Shown here in pieces: positions 30,652 to 37,922 of a stretch of DNA of 37,947 nucleotides (the first letter of the stretch is position 1; each line of letters opens with the position of its first letter). The notes under the pieces were generated by a model, which made no database searches, was not told the DNA's origin, and saw only the letters and a list, made by a program, of their open reading frames with translations. A program made the position numbers and the translations under genes. The stretch covers positions 1-37,947 of IMG/VR virus record IMGVR_UViG_3300008450_000146. One strand, 5' to 3'. This stretch comes from a virus.

Positions 30652-30998
30652 CCACTTCCGGCAATAGGAGCTTTGGAGCTGAGCAGAGTACCCCCAAGAC
30701 TGAGCGTTGGCCGCCTAGAATTGGGGGAGTACTCAAGCAAGCACAGAGACTTCCGTATAAAAGTCGCCCTATCGCATCGCGTTCACAGTCTCAGCCCATG
30801 GCTACCCGATCAGCCTAGCATTGCCTCTATCGCGGGCGACTGTGTAGTACTCAGAGGCGCGAGGCCTGTGATTTTTAATCCGGGTCAGGAGGTACACCCG
30901 GAACCATGTATTCGCTAGTGGCTCCAATCTTTCAGGTTGGCCAGTAGGTACGCGGCAGGTTATTGGCCTGCACAGGAAACATCTCAGAATCTCAAAAA
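30652..30998 (+). ncRNA. Structured non-coding region upstream of terminase (candidate RNA, leader or packaging site)
   Basis: No credible gene of normal size lies here, but paired segments are dense. GAGTACCCCCAA (30686-30697) pairs with TTGGGGGAGTACTC (30721-30734), 12 bp with a 2-base bulge. GACTT/AAGTC (30748/30761) is a small hairpin. GTCGCCC (30763-30769) pairs with GGGCGAC (30834-30840). CACAGTC (30784-30790) pairs with GACTGTG (30838-30844). TCCGGGT/ACCCGGA (30879/30896) forms a 7-bp hairpin. GCAGG/CCTGC (30955/30967) forms another. Several of these share bases and cannot form together. It may be a regulatory leader, a stable RNA or a cos/pac region; the sequence does not decide. Confidence 0.45.
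30906..30947 (+). CDS. Possible 13-residue leader peptide
   Basis: ATG 30906 to TAG 30947 encodes MYSLVAPIFQVGQ. AGGAGGT (30887-30893), one of the strongest Shine-Dalgarno matches in the window, lies 12-13 bases upstream in the loop of the TCCGGGT/ACCCGGA hairpin. Translation here would affect the surrounding structures. This is weak evidence for a real gene. Confidence 0.25.
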   Translation: MYSLVAPIFQVGQ

Positions 30999-32747
30999 AT
31001 GTCAACGCCAACAGAAGAAAATCACCTGTCTCCGAGTCAGAGGGAAAAGCTTGTGGAAAAGCTGCTTAGGTTTCCTATGGCGGAGCATCCGATCATCCCC
31101 TGTCCAAACGAGGAACAGAGGGTGCGCATGATTGAAAATGTGGGGCCACAGGAGGTCATGCGGATGTTCTTGGCAAGGGAGCAGCGGATCCGGGCAGAAC
31201 AGGAAGATCCTTACCGCTACGGGAACGAGTTGATGGCCTGGCCGGATGCTGACAGCATTCTTGATACCAAAAATGAGATCCTTATTTTGGGAGGAAATCG
31301 TGCAGGAAAGACAGAGTACGCAGCGAAGAGGGTGGCCCAGGCTTTTGTGGGAATGGATCTGGCCGGAACGATGCCGGCTTGGTTGAAGGAGCGATCCGCA
31401 AAACGTGGGCTGAACATCTGGTGCCTGCACACCACGCACATGACGAGCGTTTCGATGCAGCAGAATGTCTTTCACAAGTATCTCCCAAGGGAGCTGAAGG
31501 AGGCCAAGCGCAGCGCACAGATTCAGGTGGCATGGACTCAGAAGAATGGCTTTTCAGACAACACGGCCGTGTACATGAAGAATCAGATCTGGTTCCTGAA
31601 CTACGCACAGGACATCAAGGTGGTGGAAGGTGGTGAAGTCGATGTTGTCTGGTGCGATGAGTTGGTGCCGCAGGACTGGCTCGAGACACTCCGCTATCGT
31701 CTGGTCACCCGGAACGGGAAGCTGATCGTCACCTTCACTCCGATCCTTGGCTACACGCAAGTCGTCAAAGAGTTCATCACCACGGCCAAGATCACACAGT
31801 GGAAGGAGTCCGAATTGCTGCCGGAGAACAATGTCTTGGCTGTCCCCAAGGGGCACATGCCCTACATGGCAGAGGGTGTCTACGGAAAGCACGGCTGCAT
31901 CTGGTTTCACTCGAAACTGAACCCATACAACAACTGGGAGCGCATGAAACAGACGCTCAAGGGACGCAGCTCGCATGACATCAAGATCCGGGCCTATGGT
32001 TGGGCGGATCAGACAGCCGGATCTCAGTTCCCGATGTTTGGGGAGCAAAACATTTTTTCGCAGCCTGTTACGGAACTCTGTCCGTCTGGCACAAACTACA
32101 TGGTTGCGGATCCGGCCGGCGCCCGTAACTGGTTCATGCTCTGGGCCAGAGTAGATGAGTACGAGACTGTCTGGATTTACCGGGAGTGGCCTGATCCTTC
32201 ATACGGAGAGTGGGCATTGCCCTCTGAGAAGGCGGACGGTAAACCCGGTCCGGCACAGAGGTCCGGAGCTGGCAGAGGCATCAACGAGTACACAAACCTG
32301 ATCTGGTCCTTGGAGACAGACAAAGACAAATCGGAAGACATCGCCGAACGCTACATCGACCCAAGGTCTGCCGGTACAGAGACGATCAGCAAGGAAGGAG
32401 GCATAACCCTGCTGGATATGCTTCATGATGCAGACAACCCTCTGTATTTCATCCCGGCCGCTGGCGTCCCTGTTGAAGAGCGTGTGATGATCATCAACGA
32501 CCTGCTGTGCTTTGACAGAGAGATGCCATTGGACGTTAAAATAAATCATCCACGCTTAATGGTGCATGAAAGTTGCCAAAACTTGATTTGGTCCCTGCGT
32601 GAATGGACTGGACAAGATGGCCAGAAAGGTGCATCGAAAGATCCTATTGATGCCTTGGGTTACCTTGTAGCGATGCACCCAATGCACACCAGTAATCCCA
32701 TATGGAAAAAACAATGGGACAAACTATCAAAATGTGGCAGCTATTGA
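30999..32747 (+). CDS. terL: Terminase large subunit
   Basis: A 582-residue packaging motor. The ATPase domain has Walker A GGNRAGKTE (98-106), Walker B VDVVWCDE (214-221) and the coupling motif TFTP (245-248). The RNase H-like nuclease domain has Asp371 (VADPAGARNWF), Asp454 (YIDPRSAG) and Asp551 (KDPIDALGY). It cuts concatemeric DNA and pumps it into the prohead through the portal. ATG 30999 (MSTPTEENH) is chosen over the in-frame TTG at 30963. No Shine-Dalgarno sequence is present and the leader is A-rich (CTCAAAAA). It is followed by the portal gene after 21 bases. No adjacent small subunit is seen. Confidence 0.93.
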   Translation: MSTPTEENHLSPSQREKLVEKLLRFPMAEHPIIPCPNEEQRVRMIENVGPQEVMRMFLAREQRIRAEQEDPYRYGNELMAWPDADSILDTKNEILILGGNRAGKTEYAAKRVAQAFVGMDLAGTMPAWLKERSAKRGLNIWCLHTTHMTSVSMQQNVFHKYLPRELKEAKRSAQIQVAWTQKNGFSDNTAVYMKNQIWFLNYAQDIKVVEGGEVDVVWCDELVPQDWLETLRYRLVTRNGKLIVTFTPILGYTQVVKEFITTAKITQWKESELLPENNVLAVPKGHMPYMAEGVYGKHGCIWFHSKLNPYNNWERMKQTLKGRSSHDIKIRAYGWADQTAGSQFPMFGEQNIFSQPVTELCPSGTNYMVADPAGARNWFMLWARVDEYETVWIYREWPDPSYGEWALPSEKADGKPGPAQRSGAGRGINEYTNLIWSLETDKDKSEDIAERYIDPRSAGTETISKEGGITLLDMLHDADNPLYFIPAAGVPVEERVMIINDLLCFDREMPLDVKINHPRLMVHESCQNLIWSLREWTGQDGQKGASKDPIDALGYLVAMHPMHTSNPIWKKQWDKLSKCGSY

Positions 32748-32768
32748 TGCCAAGGATTTCCATACATT

Positions 32769-34877
32769 ATGCTCGATTACAACACTGATGTTTTGGCCAT
32801 TGCCTCCAAGGAGCCGCATGTTGGCGAGCTTTTGAGCGAATACAACCGCTCGATGATCAACTCATCTCAGGGAAATCTTGTTACCAAGTTTGACAACATT
32901 CGGTTTTGTCGGTGGCCCGGTCAGACAGATGATGGCAAGAAGCACTCTGAAAACCGTTCGGAAGGAGATCCTGCTTGGCCATTTGAGGGGGCCTCTGATG
33001 TTCGTGCCCGTCTGATTGACGCTACCTGTAACGAACTGACTTCCCTGCTGGTTTCGGCTTTCCAGAAGGCTGAGATTCGGGCCGATGGCGTGAACATGAC
33101 GCACGTTGAGCAGTCTCAGGTTGCCACCACACTTCTGCGCTGGATCCGGGACTGCAAGATGCCTCAACAGCTGTACAAGGAGGCCACACTTGGCGCCCAG
33201 TACGCCCTTCAATACGGATGGAGTGCCTTCTTTGTGGGCTGGCAGCAGAACATCAGCGTCCGGAAGCAACCTGTGTACATGCAGGAGATCCTCCAGATGG
33301 CTGAGCAATCTGGTAGTGAGACACTGGCAGCCCTGCCGCAGATGATCATGGATCAGTCCGAGGAGGCCATTGGGATTTTTCAGGCCGTCATGCCGGATCT
33401 GAAGAACTCCGATGCCAAGCGCATGATCCGCGAGCTGGCTGAGAAAGGTCAGACAACCAGAGACGAGGAGTACGTCAGCAAGAACCTGCCTGAAATTGTC
33501 GCACTGAAGCCTTGGGACGAGATCATCTTCCCTCCTGAAACCGCAGATTTGCAGCGTTCCCGCGTGATTTTCCGCCGGACATGGATGTCTGAGGTGGAAT
33601 TGCGTGAAAAAATCACGACTGAGGGCTGGAATCCGGACTGGGTGGAGCGGGCCTTGCAGCAGCTGGGTAAATCCAGCTCCTACTACAACATCAACCTGCT
33701 TCCGACCACCACCATGATGGTCTACAACGGGGTGAACTACATGAATATGGTGGAAGTGGTGTACTGCTACACCAAGAGTCTTGATGGGGACGCCCCAGCC
33801 ATCTTCTACACCGTTATCTGTCCCCAAGCGGCCTCGAATCGGCAGTCTGACGGGGACTCTTGGGCCATCCATGAGCGTTTGGACTACGCCCATGGCGAAT
33901 ATCCTTTCGTAGAGTTCCGCCGAGAGCAGATTCGCCGGGCAATCACAGACACTCGAGGCATCCCGGAGCTTTCCAGCACGGATCAGGACGAAATCAAGGC
34001 TCAGCATGACTCGATTCGGGACAGCACCGCGTTTTCAACGCTTCCTCCAATCCGCGTGGTGAAGCGCATTGGCGCCATGAACAAGGTGGGTCCGGGCGTG
34101 CAACTTCCGGTTACCAACGCCAACGACTACACGTTCATGGATCCGCCGGCGCGGCCGCCCAATCTGGCGTTCGACCTCATCAAAAGGGTGGAACAGCAAC
34201 ACGCGGCCTACTTTGGGACCACCAATCAGTTTGTCGCCCCACAGGTAACCCAGATGCTTCAGCAGGCACTGGTGAACACATGGCTGCTGTCGTGGAGATC
34301 TGTCTTCCGACAGATGTTTGCCCTTTGCTGCCAGTACATGGCTCCAGGAGAAATCCAGCGCATCACCGGAGGCCAGTTGCCGCAGAACTTGTCTGAGATC
34401 CACAACGAGTTCGACTTCAACATCAGGTTTGATGTGATGAATTTAGACAAGGAATACATCACTCAGAAGATTGAGTATTTGAAGAGCATCAAGCAGATGG
34501 ACTCTGGCGGCGTCTTAAACTCCAATCGGCTCACAGAGATGATGATTCAGGCCATTGCTCCGGAGATGTCTGCCGAACTGATTATGACAGAGCAGCAGGC
34601 CTCTCAGAAGCTGTTCAAAGACGTTCAGACAGACATTGCTATGATGCTCTTGGGCAACGAGGCATCGTATCAGGAAAACGATCCGACCGCTCAGGCCAAG
34701 CTGCAATACTCGCAGCAGGTCATTCAGAGCAATCCAAAGGCTCAGGCCGCATTGCAGTCTGATGAGAACTTTCAGCAGCTGTTCCAGAACTACATCAAGA
34801 ACCTTAAAATGAGCGTGATGCAGAAACAGAACGCTCAGATTGGAAGGATTGGAGTATCACCCATTCAACAACAATGA
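32769..34877 (+). CDS. Portal (head-to-tail connector) protein
   Basis: A 702-residue protein directly after the terminase. It has the mixed alpha/beta make-up of podovirus-type portals: an N-terminal region with WPFEGASDVRARLIDA (about 75-90), a central stem and wing region (ALKPWDEIIFPPETADLQRS), and a C-terminal Gln-rich helical end (KAQAALQSDENFQQLFQNYI). W-PFEGASD..R.pl near the start is typical of this portal type. It should form a dodecameric ring at one capsid vertex and bind the terminase. The stop overlaps the next gene's start (ATGA). Confidence 0.85.
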   Translation: MLDYNTDVLAIASKEPHVGELLSEYNRSMINSSQGNLVTKFDNIRFCRWPGQTDDGKKHSENRSEGDPAWPFEGASDVRARLIDATCNELTSLLVSAFQKAEIRADGVNMTHVEQSQVATTLLRWIRDCKMPQQLYKEATLGAQYALQYGWSAFFVGWQQNISVRKQPVYMQEILQMAEQSGSETLAALPQMIMDQSEEAIGIFQAVMPDLKNSDAKRMIRELAEKGQTTRDEEYVSKNLPEIVALKPWDEIIFPPETADLQRSRVIFRRTWMSEVELREKITTEGWNPDWVERALQQLGKSSSYYNINLLPTTTMMVYNGVNYMNMVEVVYCYTKSLDGDAPAIFYTVICPQAASNRQSDGDSWAIHERLDYAHGEYPFVEFRREQIRRAITDTRGIPELSSTDQDEIKAQHDSIRDSTAFSTLPPIRVVKRIGAMNKVGPGVQLPVTNANDYTFMDPPARPPNLAFDLIKRVEQQHAAYFGTTNQFVAPQVTQMLQQALVNTWLLSWRSVFRQMFALCCQYMAPGEIQRITGGQLPQNLSEIHNEFDFNIRFDVMNLDKEYITQKIEYLKSIKQMDSGGVLNSNRLTEMMIQAIAPEMSAELIMTEQQASQKLFKDVQTDIAMMLLGNEASYQENDPTAQAKLQYSQQVIQSNPKAQAALQSDENFQQLFQNYIKNLKMSVMQKQNAQIGRIGVSPIQQQ

Positions 34878-35125
34878 CCGAAAAAGAACGACTTGCATTC
34901 GGTTGGGGTGGCAAAAACCACGTTTGGGATCAAGTAATTGAAACGATCCAGCAGATGCAGGAAAGCCTTTGGCTTAATGCTGTTAGCAATAACGTAAAAG
35001 GCGAAGATCGTATCCACGCTTGCGGCCAAGCCGATGGAGTGAACTTGGTTTATTCAACACTTTTAACATTAAGAAATGAAGCATTAAAACTTAATGGCTT
35101 GACTGAAGAGAAAGATTTGGCATAA
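34874..35125 (+). CDS. Small hypothetical protein between portal and scaffold
   Basis: An 83-residue protein starting MTEKERLAFGWGGKNHVWDQ. Mostly helical, it includes VIETIQQMQESLWLN and GVNLVYSTLLTLRNEAL. I recognise no family. It overlaps the portal stop by 4 bases, so it is translated with the portal. A small gene at this position is common in podovirus-like phages; the role is unknown. Confidence 0.65.
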   Translation: MTEKERLAFGWGGKNHVWDQVIETIQQMQESLWLNAVSNNVKGEDRIHACGQADGVNLVYSTLLTLRNEALKLNGLTEEKDLA

Positions 35126-35188
35126 CGCCATCAACGGGCCTTCCAGCGTTACTGGATTGTAATTAAAGGAACTTGCGACCTTAACCGC

Positions 35189-36148
35189 ATGAATGAAAGC
35201 GAAGTACAGCCTGATGCCGGGAATCAGGAGGCAGCAGAATCTCCCGTTGTTGATAAGCTCGGTCTTTTGGATGAGAGGGATCTAAGTGCTCTCTTGAAAT
35301 CCAACTTCCTTGACGAGCAAGGGGACGCTCCGGCCTCACAGGAGCAGGTTACAGATGCTGATTTGTCTGAGACAGACGAAAGCGGCATTGATGAACCTGA
35401 AGGTCACGATGGTGATGAAAGCAATTTAAGCAGGGGTGTCCAGAAGCGCATCAACAAGTTGGTTGCTGCAAAGAAGGCCGCTCAAGCTGAGTTAGAAGCG
35501 CAAAGACAGCGTTTGGCTGAAATGGAAAGAGAGCTGGCCTCCGCAAGGCAGGCTACCCCTCAGTCCGAACCAGAGGTTTCTGGAGAAGTTGAATCTTTGA
35601 GTAGCCTTGAGCAGGTGAACGAAGAGTACAGCAGGGCCGTGAATGCCATTCTTTGGTGCGAGCAGAATCGGAACGGGGCAACGCTCAATGGCGTTGATCT
35701 GTCTGATGAAGACATTCTTGACATCAAAATGAGGGCACTCAGGATCAAGGAAATTGAACTTCCTGCCAGATTTAATTACCTGCAAAAACAGGCTCAATTA
35801 GATTATGGAATTGTTCAGGATTTTCCTTGGTGGGGAAAACCAGAAACTGAAGAGTATCAGGCCGCACAGCAGATTTTGCGTGAATTTCCAGAGCTTAAAA
35901 AGCGCAGAGCTGACTTCAAGCATGTTGCCGGCATTGTTGTTTTGGGACTGAAGGCCTACACGGATCTGAAATCCAAAAAGACAACGCAGGCGCCTATCAA
36001 AAAGGCTCCTCCCCAACCGGGAGTCAGACAGGCTCCACCAACCAGTTCACATCAGCAGTCCACCCAGAAGGCAAAACAGCAATTTGCCAGAAGCGGAGGA
36101 GATCGTGACGGACTAAGCGATTTGGTAAAAAACATGGGCTTTGTTTAG
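35189..36148 (+). CDS. Scaffolding protein
   Basis: A 319-residue protein. The first 80 residues are very acidic and disordered-looking (DADLSETDESGIDEPEGHDG). A long coiled coil follows (QKRINKLVAAKKAAQAELEA, about 86-125). The C-terminal part has basic helices and a Gln/Pro-rich basic tail (KKTTQAPIKKAPPQPG..., SSHQQSTQKAKQQFARSGGD). Acidic start, coiled coil and basic end, with position just before the capsid gene, are the hallmarks of prohead scaffolds whose C-terminus contacts the capsid protein. No protease motif is seen. Confidence 0.8.
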   Translation: MNESEVQPDAGNQEAAESPVVDKLGLLDERDLSALLKSNFLDEQGDAPASQEQVTDADLSETDESGIDEPEGHDGDESNLSRGVQKRINKLVAAKKAAQAELEAQRQRLAEMERELASARQATPQSEPEVSGEVESLSSLEQVNEEYSRAVNAILWCEQNRNGATLNGVDLSDEDILDIKMRALRIKEIELPARFNYLQKQAQLDYGIVQDFPWWGKPETEEYQAAQQILREFPELKKRRADFKHVAGIVVLGLKAYTDLKSKKTTQAPIKKAPPQPGVRQAPPTSSHQQSTQKAKQQFARSGGDRDGLSDLVKNMGFV

Positions 36149-36180
36149 CCCCCAACAACAACCGCAGTATTTTTTTTGAT

Positions 36181-37263
36181 ATGGCAACTCTACTCGAACC
36201 CAATCTCTCCGGTCGCGGCAAGCGCGAAGATCTCATGGACATGATTGCCTTGGTTGACGCCAAGGACACGCCGTTTACGTCCATGGCCAAGAAAGGCTCC
36301 AAGCCTGGCAACATGTACTTCCGATGGCAGTCTGACAGCCTTCCGGCTCCTCAGGTTGGCGGCACTCCTGACGGCGTTGACGTGAACCTCTCCACTGGCG
36401 TTGATAACTACGTTGTCAACTACCGTGCTGAGCTGGCCAACTACGCCCAGATCTTCCGCCGCGCAGTCCGCGTGTCCAAGCTCACTCAGGACATCGCTGA
36501 TGTTGCTGGTGTGCGTGACGAGCTGGCAGACAACGTCGCCAAGGCCATCACTGGGATCAAGCGCGACATGGAAGTGACCATGGTGTCTGATCAGGTGGCC
36601 CAGGCAGATAGCGGGAATCAGACAACTCCGTACCGCACGGCCGGCGCCCAGACATGGATCGCTACCGGCGGGGCTGGAACTCCGACTCCAGGAGGCATTC
36701 CCTCGATCTTCCAGACGCCTTCTACCTCGATCATCGGAACTGGATCCGCTCTTGGAACCTCGTTGACGGACGCCGTTGTGCAGGGCTTGCTCAAGTCGAT
36801 CTTCGACCAGACCGGCCACTACACCTCGTTTGATTGCATCGTTGGGACGGATCTGAAGCGCGCCTTCACCGGCCTGTTGGGGACCACTTCCCTGACGACT
36901 GTGGCTGGCACTCAGGCCGCTCCTCTGGCAGCTGGCGCCACCAAGGTTCAGACATTCCAGCGTGACGCTGCCGCAGACACCTACATCCAGAGTCTGGATG
37001 TGTTCCAAGGTGACTTCGGAACGGTCCGCCTCCACCCCACCACGTTCATCGGAACCGTGTCTGGCACGTCCTACACGCCCACTCCGTTCCGTGGCTTGGT
37101 GCTGGATATGAACTTGATCGAAATCCGCTATGGCGGTAATGTCGCTCAGGTCACTCCGCTCACCGACAATGGTGGTGGTCCCGGCCGCTTGGTTGAAGCT
37201 GTCGCTGGTCTGGTTGTGGGCAACCCGCTGGGCCTTGGCAAGTTCAACTACAACGCCGCTTAG
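36181..37263 (+). CDS. Major capsid protein, SU10/DUF5309-type HK97 fold
   Basis: A 360-residue protein. The N-terminal signature is REDLMDMIALVDAKDTPFTSMAKKG (residues 15-39, shown as two joined blocks), then YFRWQSDSLPAP (46-57) and NYAQIFRRAVRVSKLTQDIA (95-114). These match the SU10-type major capsid family (DUF5309): TPf.sm..k......eWq.DsL, then n..QIf...v.vS.t. It should form the icosahedral shell with the HK97 fold. The start ATG 36181 is preceded by a T8 tract and no Shine-Dalgarno sequence, which is surprising for a gene that must be highly expressed. Confidence 0.88.
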   Translation: MATLLEPNLSGRGKREDLMDMIALVDAKDTPFTSMAKKGSKPGNMYFRWQSDSLPAPQVGGTPDGVDVNLSTGVDNYVVNYRAELANYAQIFRRAVRVSKLTQDIADVAGVRDELADNVAKAITGIKRDMEVTMVSDQVAQADSGNQTTPYRTAGAQTWIATGGAGTPTPGGIPSIFQTPSTSIIGTGSALGTSLTDAVVQGLLKSIFDQTGHYTSFDCIVGTDLKRAFTGLLGTTSLTTVAGTQAAPLAAGATKVQTFQRDAAADTYIQSLDVFQGDFGTVRLHPTTFIGTVSGTSYTPTPFRGLVLDMNLIEIRYGGNVAQVTPLTDNGGGPGRLVEAVAGLVVGNPLGLGKFNYNAA

Positions 37264-37272
37264 TTGACTTCC

Positions 37273-37337
37273 GCGACACCTGCGTGGCTTCGACCTTATC
37301 GGGGCCAAAAGTGGTGCGACACTCCGGAGAGACGGAG
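37273..37337 (+). repeat. Imperfect direct repeat unit A with hairpins (GAGAGA-loop copy A)
   Basis: GCGACACCTGC (37273-37283) is repeated exactly in unit B. TGGCTTCGA / TCGGGGCCA (37285-37307) forms a 9-bp hairpin with two G-T pairs. GGTGCGACA (37313-37321) precedes the hairpin CTCCG-GAGAGA-CGGAG (37322-37337). AAGCGAAGG follows (37350), resembling the start of the Met tRNA. Confidence 0.6.
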
Positions 37338-37365
37338 ACACTTTTGTGCAAGCGAAGGGCCTGTA

Positions 37366-37390
37366 GCAGTCTTGTCTGAAGACAGGCTGC
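37366..37390 (+). terminator. Hairpin after capsid gene, terminator or processing site
   Basis: GCAGTCTTGTC / GACAGGCTGC forms a 10-bp stem with a bulged T and a TGAA loop. It is not followed by a T-run, so it is not a classical terminator. It may limit transcription or protect the 3' end of capsid mRNA. Confidence 0.4.
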
Positions 37391-37413
37391 GAACCTTGGG
37401 CACAAATAAAGAA

Positions 37414-37500
37414 GCGACACCTGCCGGTGGCTGCATGCCGCCGCGCACGGACTGGGTTACTCAGTCGCCGCAGTGGTGTGACAGCCGGGAGAGTACCGGC
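37414..37500 (+). repeat. Imperfect direct repeat unit B with hairpins (GAGAG-loop copy B)
   Basis: It opens with the same GCGACACCTGC as unit A. CGGTGGC / GCCGCCG (37425-37443) and GACTG / CAGTC (37450-37466) form hairpins. GGTGTGACA (37475-37483) precedes GCCGG-GAGAGTA-CCGGC (37484-37500). Together with unit A this fills the 250 bases between the capsid gene and the tRNAs; no gene is seen there. Confidence 0.6.
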
Positions 37501-37512
37501 ACGTTTTTCAAA

Positions 37513-37587
37513 AGCGAGGTAGAGCAGTGGCAGCTCGCCAGTCTCATAAGCTGGAGGCCGCAGGTTCGATTCCTGCCCTTGCAACCA
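37513..37587 (+). tRNA. tRNA-Met(CAT), initiator-like
   Basis: A complete 75-base cloverleaf. The acceptor is AGCGAGG / CCTTGCA with discriminator A and encoded CCA. The D arm is GAGC-AGTGGCA-GCTC, the anticodon stem CCAGT / GCTGG with loop CTCATAA (anticodon 37545-37547), and the T arm GCAGG-TTCGATT-CCTGC. Position 1-72 is an A-A mismatch and the 11-24 pair is A-T, both features of bacterial initiator tRNAs. The anticodon stem lacks the three consecutive G-C pairs of normal initiators. It lies 8 bases before the Tyr tRNA. Confidence 0.88.
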
Positions 37588-37595
37588 ATTTCATT

Positions 37596-37680
37596 GGGTG
37601 GTTCGCATAGCGGCTATTGCAGGAGACTGTAAATCTCCCGCCTTCGGGCATCATTGGTTCGAGTCCACTACCACCCACCA
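37596..37680 (+). tRNA. tRNA-Tyr(GTA)
   Basis: An 85-base class II tRNA. The acceptor is GGGTGGT / ACCACCC with discriminator A and encoded CCA. The anticodon stem GGAGA / TCTCC closes the loop CTGTAAA (anticodon GTA 37629-37631). A long variable arm contains GCC-TTCG-GGC, as expected for bacterial Tyr tRNA. The T arm ATTGG / CCACT has one mismatch. The next gene starts 5 bases after the CCA. Confidence 0.9.
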
Positions 37681-37685
37681 CTTTT

Positions 37686-37922
37686 ATGACTGTACTTCCG
37701 ATTCCGGTAATACCAGAACTGATTCAACGATACATTGGCGTGCAGGCGCCGGCAAACTTGGTGGCCCTAGCGAACAGAAAGCCTGCCAGCAGCGGGCCTG
37801 AGGGCACAGATGGGTCAGCGATGCCGTCAGACAAGATCAGCCCCTACAGTGGCATTTATGACGCCCAGGGCCGACTGCCCCGCATTCCCGAACCCGGAAC
37901 TACTTTTATTGCTCGCGTATGA
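37686..37922 (+). CDS. Small hypothetical protein after the tRNAs
   Basis: A 78-residue protein starting MTVLPIPVIPELIQRYIGVQ, rich in Pro and Gly, with PSDKISPYSGIYDAQGRLPR near the end. I recognise no family. ATG 37686 is chosen because the in-frame ATG at 37617 lies inside the Tyr tRNA. Its stop overlaps the next start (ATGA). It is probably a small head-completion or neck protein judging only from its position after the capsid. Confidence 0.6.
   Translation: MTVLPIPVIPELIQRYIGVQAPANLVALANRKPASSGPEGTDGSAMPSDKISPYSGIYDAQGRLPRIPEPGTTFIARV

Noticed and set aside
30834-30906. tRNA ending in ACCA upstream of the terminase
   Set aside because: The 7-bp stem next to ACCA is a simple hairpin; there is no D, anticodon or T arm, and a permuted arrangement also lacks a T arm.
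32862-34007. Long reverse-strand open frame (381 codons) opposite the portal gene
   Set aside because: Antisense shadow of the portal gene; His/Arg/Leu-rich, no motif.
37350-37410. A second, degenerate Met tRNA in repeat unit A
   Set aside because: AAGCGAAGG and AGCAG resemble the start of the true tRNA, but no anticodon or T arm can be built; reported only as part of the direct repeat.
36190-37584. Long reverse-strand open frame (464 codons) opposite the capsid gene
   Set aside because: It is the antisense shadow of a recognised capsid gene, runs through a tRNA, and its translation is Arg/Ser/Gly-rich with no domain.
37264-37632. Forward open frame of 122 codons between the capsid gene and tRNAs
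   Set aside because: It runs through hairpins, direct repeats and both tRNA genes; no start signal or motif.
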